From: Cyanobacteria bacterium UBA6984
GTDB taxonomy: Bacteria; Cyanobacteriota; Vampirovibrionia; Gastranaerophilales; Gastranaerophilaceae
Assembly: GCA_002450015.1 (NCBI GenBank)
Contig: DJYG01000034.1
Span: 1-18,707 of the forward strand
Reading direction: 5' to 3'
Length of the DNA: 18,707 nt
Shown: piece by piece, positions 14,638 through 18,707 of the stretch
How the letters are laid out: every line of letters starts with the position of its first letter
Numbering within the stretch: position 1 is the stretch's first letter
Program-made: the position numbers and the translations under genes
Notes under the pieces: generated by a model
Database searches by the model: none
Seen by the model: the letters and a program-made list of their open reading frames with translations, nothing else
Told to the model about the DNA's origin: nothing

Positions 14638-16002
14638 CTAGAACATTAATCTGAACAGTAAAAATCTTTTATTCAATTTATCAGTAAATTTACGTAAATT
14701 ATGTGCAGTAGCAGCAACATCTGTAAGTGTTTTACTTACATCTTTCTTTTGACATTCATCAAGAGAATTTACTACTTCCAACGCATTTGAAATATCAATC
14801 ATAGCCTTGTTTACATGCTCAACTGTCAATAATACTTTATCTTTTAACTTTTGATCTTTTGTCATCATATTAACAGACGTACTTATTTCGTTTATATTTG
14901 AAACTATTGAGTTTAAGTCAGACGCAAGCTGCTTTGCATCTGTGTTATCCAAAATTTTGTTTAAATTATTGGTAAGTTTTGTAAGCGCCTCGGTTGCTTC
15001 AAACAAAGTTGGTTTGAATTTAGAATCTTCCCCAATATCCGCTGCAATCTTTGTAATTCTATGAAAATCATTTGTAAAGCTGTCCGCCATTTTCATCATT
15101 TTATCTAAATCATTATTTGATGTTTCAATAAGCTTTTCAGCTTTTTCCATTGTTGTTGTCGCTTGAGCAGTAAGCTCATTTATATTAACTACGGATTGTT
15201 TTAAATCTGCAATAACTTTTTCAGAAAGTAAATCATTAACTTTCATATTTGTTTCTGTTAACGAAGCTGCTGCTTTATATTGCAAATCCATAAAATCGGA
15301 TAATCTCATAGGTTCAATAATAGTGTAAGGTGAGTTTTTAGCCGGCGGATAACTTAATGCAACATTATCCAGCGGTGCAATTCGCATCTTGTTAACACCC
15401 TTATCTTTTATTAATTCGCCTTTCATAAATTCAGGCAGAATAAGCCCCGGTAAATTTACAACATAATCTATTTTATATGAATGAGTAGTTTTAATTCTTT
15501 CTTGCATTTCAAGAGGAATAGCCTTGGTAACAACAATACGAGTATCCTTAATGTAACCTACATCATAGAATTTATCGTCCAATTTAATTTGAATAGGATC
15601 ATTTTTATATGCTATTTGGTTACCTATTACAGGCAAATAAAGAGTCTTTGTTTTTGGAGGTGTAATTTCAAGGAACTGTTCACCGATAAGTCCTGATTGT
15701 TGAATTGAAATAATTGAAGCCTTTGGAATCGTTATATGCGGCTCTGTTATAACAAATTTTAATTTTACATAACTTTTTTCACCATCTATAACTGGAGTAA
15801 TTTCTTCTACCTGTCCTACTCTTAATCCCATCATTTGCACACCTGAACCTGCACGCATGCCATTAACATCTTTGAAATGAACTTCAATTCTTTCTGCTGA
15901 TGAAAACGCTCTGCCTTTAACCCACAATATTGTAAAAATTAATATTGTCAGAGCTACAAGAGTTAATATACCTACTTTAAATGATGATGATTTTAATTTC
16001 AT
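14638..16002 (-). CDS. mlaD: MCE-domain protein, MlaD/TGD2-like lipid-binding subunit
   Basis: Periplasmic lipid-carrying component of an Mla-type transporter, anchored in the inner membrane. One N-terminal membrane helix (about residues 9-28) is followed by a single MCE domain (about 35-115: RIEVHFKDVNGMRAGSGVQMMGLRVGQV through SGLIGEQFLEI). A middle region follows, then a long helical, Asn/Lys/Thr-rich tail (about 245-440) that could form a coiled tube across the periplasm. At 454 residues it is much longer than E. coli MlaD (about 180) and closer to cyanobacterial and chloroplast TGD2-like proteins. CAGGTG precedes the ATG. It follows mlaF by 43 bases and precedes lpxK by 4. Confidence 0.88.
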   Translation of the reverse strand: MKLKSSSFKVGILTLVALTILIFTILWVKGRAFSSAERIEVHFKDVNGMRAGSGVQMMGLRVGQVEEITPVIDGEKSYVKLKFVITEPHITIPKASIISIQQSGLIGEQFLEITPPKTKTLYLPVIGNQIAYKNDPIQIKLDDKFYDVGYIKDTRIVVTKAIPLEMQERIKTTHSYKIDYVVNLPGLILPEFMKGELIKDKGVNKMRIAPLDNVALSYPPAKNSPYTIIEPMRLSDFMDLQYKAAASLTETNMKVNDLLSEKVIADLKQSVVNINELTAQATTTMEKAEKLIETSNNDLDKMMKMADSFTNDFHRITKIAADIGEDSKFKPTLFEATEALTKLTNNLNKILDNTDAKQLASDLNSIVSNINEISTSVNMMTKDQKLKDKVLLTVEHVNKAMIDISNALEVVNSLDECQKKDVSKTLTDVAATAHNLRKFTDKLNKRFLLFRLMF

Positions 16003-16045
16003 ATTTGCACCTGCTACATTATAACTATAATTATATCAAAAAAAT

Positions 16046-16765
16046 TTATTCCGTTAACAACTTCATTGGTCCATTAAGTGAAGCTGTTATAAACTGCTTT
16101 GTATATTCATTTCCCTGCTCACACATTTCCTGAGGAGTACCTTGGAATACGCTTTTCCCGTTATACAGCATCAAAACTTTATCTGCGGTTCTTTGAATTG
16201 TTGACATTTGGTGTGTAACAACAATTGAAGAAGCATGTGTTTCATCTTTCAATCTTACTATATAATCTTCTATCAAAGTAGATGAAATAGGATCAAGCCC
16301 TGCTGTCGGCTCATCGTAAAGAATTGTTTTAGGATTTGTAACTATCGCCCTTGCAAAGCTTACACGTTTTTGCATGCCACCTGAAAGTTCTGACGGAAAT
16401 TTATCTTCAATCTCCTCTAAGCCTACCAGCTTTAGTTTTTCTCTTACTATATTATCTAAATCTTGCGATGAATACAATTTTCTTAAATCCTTTCTTTCAG
16501 TCAGCGCAAAAATAATATTGTCATGAACTGTTAGAGAATCAAATAATGCTGAATATTGGAATACCATTGCAATATCACCTTCTGATGTTTTTATAGTACC
16601 AGAATCCTTTTCCAGTAATCCGCAGATTATTTTCAAAATAGTGCTTTTTCCTGAACCGGAAAAACCGACAACTGCTAAAGTTTCTCCATCTTTAACTTCA
16701 AAAGAAATATCATTTAAAACAGTTTTATCATCAAATTTTTTTACTAAATTTTCAACTTTTATCAT
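16046..16765 (-). CDS. mlaF: ABC transporter ATP-binding protein, MlaF/TGD3-like
   Basis: Cytosolic ATPase of the phospholipid transporter, 239 residues. Walker A GFSGSGKST is at 34-42, the Q-loop is Gln70 (MVFQYSALFDSL, the Mla-type version), the signature LSGGM is at 127-131, Walker B ILYDEP is at 148-153 followed by TAGLDP, and the switch His is 185. The QYSALFDSLTV segment and the LSGGMQKRVSFARAI block are characteristic of MlaF rather than general importers. AAAGGG lies 6 bases before the ATG. It sits between mlaE (12 bases upstream) and the MCE gene. Confidence 0.93.
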   Translation of the reverse strand: MIKVENLVKKFDDKTVLNDISFEVKDGETLAVVGFSGSGKSTILKIICGLLEKDSGTIKTSEGDIAMVFQYSALFDSLTVHDNIIFALTERKDLRKLYSSQDLDNIVREKLKLVGLEEIEDKFPSELSGGMQKRVSFARAIVTNPKTILYDEPTAGLDPISSTLIEDYIVRLKDETHASSIVVTHQMSTIQRTADKVLMLYNGKSVFQGTPQEMCEQGNEYTKQFITASLNGPMKLLTE

Positions 16766-16777
16766 AAAAATACCCTT

Positions 16778-17587
16778 TTAAAAGAAAAACGCTATCGAAA
16801 ATATTAAATCTAAAATAACAATTGCAACAAAAGACCAAACAACAGCTTTTGTTGTTGCAATTCCAACACCTTTAGCACCGCCCTTTGCAATATATCCGCA
16901 AGTACAGCTTATCAATGCAATTACAAATCCATAAGTAAAGGCTTTTGCAATTGCAACTTTTATATCATAAATATATAACCCTGACCAAACTGACGAAAAA
17001 TAAGCTTTATAGCTTAATTCACTCACTAAAGTCGAAGCTATTCCACCTCCAATAATACCAAATGTTGATGCAACAATCATAACAGGAGGCATCATAAGCG
17101 TTCCTGCAAGAACTCTCGGAACGAACAAGTATCTAATCGGATTAACACCTAAAACACGTATTGCATCTATTTGTTCAGTAACTTTCATTGTTGCAATTTC
17201 TGATGCTAATGAAGAGCCTATCATAGAAATTATTGCAAAACCTGACATGATAATTCCTGTTTCTCGAACAGTAAGCATTGCAACCAACAAACCTACATAA
17301 TTTCCTCCGCCTTGTTTAACCATTTCACCTGCTACTTGCATTGCTACAATAATAGAAGTCATGCTAACAATTGAAATTGTAATAGGCAAAGAGCTTACAC
17401 CAAATCTTGCAGATTGTTCAATAACCTCTTTTAAGTTAATTTGTCCTGCAAAAATGCATTTTAGCACCATTAACCCGCGAATAGCAATTTCGCCAAAAGT
17501 TGTAAAAAAATCATCGAGTTGGTCTGCTAATATCTGCAATAACTGGTACGTTGCAGATTGTTTAAAGTATGCCCTAATCTGTTCCAT
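16778..17587 (-). CDS. mlaE: Phospholipid transporter permease, MlaE/TGD1-like
   Basis: Inner-membrane permease that pairs with MlaF and the MCE protein to move phospholipids between the membranes. From the ATG at 17587 it has 269 residues. Several membrane helices are visible, and the MlaE core ALGMASEI-type block appears here as MIGSSLASEIATMKVTEQIDA. The neighbouring VLGVNPIRYLFVPRVLAG is also conserved. A TTG at 17608 would add seven residues but overlaps the predicted -10, and only the ATG has an AGG nearby. The promoter at 17595-17623 predicts transcription starting about two bases before the ATG. It is the first gene of mlaE-mlaF-mlaD-lpxK-nth. Confidence 0.92.
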   Translation of the reverse strand: MEQIRAYFKQSATYQLLQILADQLDDFFTTFGEIAIRGLMVLKCIFAGQINLKEVIEQSARFGVSSLPITISIVSMTSIIVAMQVAGEMVKQGGGNYVGLLVAMLTVRETGIIMSGFAIISMIGSSLASEIATMKVTEQIDAIRVLGVNPIRYLFVPRVLAGTLMMPPVMIVASTFGIIGGGIASTLVSELSYKAYFSSVWSGLYIYDIKVAIAKAFTYGFVIALISCTCGYIAKGGAKGVGIATTKAVVWSFVAIVILDLIFSIAFFF

Positions 17588-17594
17588 AAACCTA

Positions 17595-17623
17595 ATTATA
17601 TAATACAAGTTGATTTAGCGCAA
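17595..17623 (-). promoter_or_regulatory. mla-lpxK operon promoter, TTGCGC-17-TATAAT
   Basis: On the minus strand TTGCGC (17623-17618) and a perfect TATAAT (17600-17595) have the ideal 17-base spacing. The predicted start, about 17589, leaves almost no leader before the mlaE ATG at 17587. It overlaps the end of the intergenic gap after the pilin gene, which has no visible terminator. Confidence 0.5.
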
Positions 17624-17626
17624 GTA

Positions 17627-18358
17627 TTATTTACAGCTATGATTTCCGCCAACTGTTAATTTTGTATTGTTAGGACAAGTTGTTCCATCTGTGGTCTTTA
17701 AATAATCCATGTTGCCAAAATTTATTATCCAAGCAGCTGCACTAGATGCATTATAACCGTATGAACCTTTGTTTACATAAGAATTAGAATTTTTCATTAT
17801 ATTATCTACATAAACACCGTTTATTTTATTATAATAAAAGCTAAACGTATCTTTACCTGAAGAGTTTGGACCTTTATTTGGACCATCAATATCAACATAA
17901 ATATAACAAGTATAATCAGTATTTTCCCCACAATTTTCTAACCCAATGGCTGTGCCATCGGCAAGATAAGCTACGGAAGTGGAGTCATCTCCAAGAGAAT
18001 TATCTCCATTGTTGAAAAATACCATGCAAGATGTTACCTCATCACATTTTTTAGTTACTTTTATGAAGTCAGATATCCTATTTAAAACTCTCATTCGACA
18101 ACTACCAGTATAATTAACACACCACTCATCAAATGGTCCATAAACGGCCTCTGCTCTTCCAAACGCATCAGTTAAATTTTGGTATATTTTTTTAACTTTA
18201 GCAACTTTTTCTTTATCACCTGTTGATGAGTTTAAGTTTGGTAGTGTCAATGCTGCAACAACACCGATTATACCCATTACAATCAATGTTTCAGCTAAAG
18301 TGAATGCAAATTTAGTGAACTGTAAACGGTGAACTGTAAATAATATTTTTTTTAACAT
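17627..18358 (-). CDS. Type IV pilin-like protein, Cys-rich
   Basis: A 243-residue pilin or pseudopilin. The leader is 18 residues (MLKKILFTVHRLQFTKFA). Then come FTLAE with Glu+5 (Glu23) and a classic hydrophobic helix (TLIVMGIIGVVAALTLP). Ala rather than Gly precedes the cut site. The secreted part has eight cysteines (80, 87, 105, 111, 143, 151, 228, 242), probably forming four disulfides. A D-I-D-G-P-N-K-G-P-N...G-K-D-T-F motif (156-172) could bind calcium. The ATG at 18358 has AAGGAAG 6 bases upstream; the ATG at 18379 is less likely. Residues 7-14 are encoded by a 14-bp tandem repeat. It lies 40 bases before mlaE on the same strand. Confidence 0.87.
   Translation of the reverse strand: MLKKILFTVHRLQFTKFAFTLAETLIVMGIIGVVAALTLPNLNSSTGDKEKVAKVKKIYQNLTDAFGRAEAVYGPFDEWCVNYTGSCRMRVLNRISDFIKVTKKCDEVTSCMVFFNNGDNSLGDDSTSVAYLADGTAIGLENCGENTDYTCYIYVDIDGPNKGPNSSGKDTFSFYYNKINGVYVDNIMKNSNSYVNKGSYGYNASSAAAWIINFGNMDYLKTTDGTTCPNNTKLTVGGNHSCK
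18315..18340. repeat. 14-bp period tandem repeat inside the prepilin leader
   Basis: GTGAACTGTAAA occurs at 18315-18326 and exactly again at 18329-18340, with CG between. On the minus strand it encodes residues 7-14 (FTVHRLQF) of the pilin leader. A similar-period repeat lies at 117-140. Confidence 0.7.
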
Positions 18359-18396
18359 GTTATACTTCCTTTCTTTCATTGTTTATTTATATTTTC

Positions 18397-18467
18397 GTCA
18401 TACTGAGCGTTAGCGAAGTATCCAGTTGATTTTTTCTGGATTCTTCGGACTACGTCCTCAGAATGAC
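18397..18467. repeat. Dispersed repeat pair, inverted, MITE-like hairpin
   Basis: A plus-oriented copy (18397-18425, GTCATACTGAGCG...GAAGTATCCAG) and a minus-oriented copy (18436-18467, which reads GTCATTCTGAGGAC...CGAAGAATCCAG on the minus strand) face each other around a 10-base spacer. They would fold into one long imperfect hairpin directly upstream of the pilin gene. Confidence 0.75.
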
Positions 18468-18476
18468 GTGTATCTT

Positions 18477-18505
18477 GTCATTGCGAGCGAAGCGTAGCAA
18501 TCCAG
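18477..18505 (+). repeat. Dispersed repeat, GTCATTGCGAGCGAAG variant
   Basis: Reads GTCATTGCGAGCGAAGCG then TAGCAATCCAG. It has the same GTCAT start and ATCCAG end as the neighbouring copies but a GCGAGCGAAGC core. This variant is also common in other AT-rich bacterial genomes. Confidence 0.7.
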
Positions 18506-18545
18506 TCTTTTGGTTTATTGTTAACTATTAAAACATTTATTTATT

Positions 18546-18586
18546 GTCCTACTCGGACGGAGGAAACTTTTGTTAGCAAAAGTTCC
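18546..18586. repeat. Two short hairpins in tandem
   Basis: GTCC-TACTC-GGAC (18546-18558) is followed by AACTTTTG-TTAG-CAAAAGTT (18565-18584), an 8-bp perfect stem with a 4-base loop. GG and CC flank the second stem around one bulged A. There is no T-run on either side. It may be part of another dispersed element. Confidence 0.45.
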
Positions 18587-18613
18587 ACAAAACTACAACC
18601 CGATTTCCATTCA

Positions 18614-18706
18614 TTAATTTGCACTAAAGTCAACCTGTGCAAGCAAACTCACTTCGTTCAAACAATGCTTGCTTTGTTGTTGTTTTATTAAGTGAAACTT
18701 ATTCGT
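18614..18706 (-). other. Possible 3' end of a gene running in from the right
   Basis: On the minus strand one frame is open from the window edge for 30 codons and ends ...SLLAQVDFSAN before TAA at 18616-18614. It contains NEVSLLAQ, encoded by DNA that itself looks repeat-like (GAACGAAGTGAG). It is too short to recognise and may be chance. Confidence 0.2.
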
Positions 18707-18707
18707 T

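Larger units (their letters stand above)
18359..18707. other. Repeat-rich non-coding region upstream of the pilin gene
   Basis: It holds an inverted pair of dispersed repeats forming a large hairpin (18397-18467), a further copy (18477-18505), and a small cluster of hairpins (18546-18586). A frame on the minus strand is open from the window edge to a stop at 18614-18616. No gene can be claimed. The AT-rich bases just before the pilin (about 18380-18396) may hold its promoter, but no clear -35/-10 pair is visible. Confidence 0.65.

Overview
The window is AT-rich bacterial chromosome, about two-thirds A+T by eye. It comes from a diderm (two-membrane) bacterium: it carries lpxK for lipid A and an Mla/TGD-type lipid transporter (mlaE, mlaF and an MCE protein). 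It also carries a Firmicutes-style RNase Y-YmdB pair, a flagellar cap gene (fliD) and two type IV pilin-like genes, one with the FTLAETLIVMGIIGVVAAL N-terminus. Similar pilins and short dispersed GTCATTCTGAG...CGAAGAATCCAG repeats are frequent in gut Vampirovibrionia (Melainabacteria, Gastranaerophilales). I infer that group with moderate confidence. The assignment is from gene content only, and other AT-rich diderms cannot be excluded.

Layout. Bases 1-522 are non-coding and repeat-rich. They hold a dispersed-repeat copy, a 14-bp tandem repeat, a long 22-bp inverted repeat, a strong promoter-like sequence and the fliD promoter. fliD follows (523-2277, +). A minus-strand block then holds the overlapping shikimate-pathway genes aroC-aroK-aroB (2298-5044), a small exported NTF2-like protein (5100-5567), and ftsZ (5675-6835), which ends in a clear intrinsic terminator. 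An XRE-type regulator (6966-7193, -) and a 66-residue protein of unknown function (7277-7477, +) diverge from two interlocked promoters. pepA (7454-8854, -) converges on the small gene.

A plus-strand operon starts at 9087: rny (RNase Y), ymdB (phosphodiesterase), a PHP-domain phosphoesterase of the YciV/RNase AM type, and a pilin-like gene. Its first three genes all plausibly act on RNA or short nucleotide products. Facing it is a minus-strand run: a Cys-rich pilin (17627-18358), then mlaE, mlaF, the MCE protein, lpxK and nth. mlaE to lpxK form an envelope-lipid cluster, with endonuclease III as the last, overlapping gene. The right end (18359-18707) is again non-coding and carries three more copies of the repeat seen at the left end.

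Most genes are ordinary housekeeping genes and I see no clear novel defence or biosynthetic system. The parts most worth a second look are the dyad-symmetric, mutually overlapping promoters of the XRE/66-aa pair with a predicted leaderless XRE mRNA; a 12-codon minicistron between ymdB and the PHP gene; the repeat-encoded prepilin leader; and the structured, probably transcribed DNA upstream of fliD.
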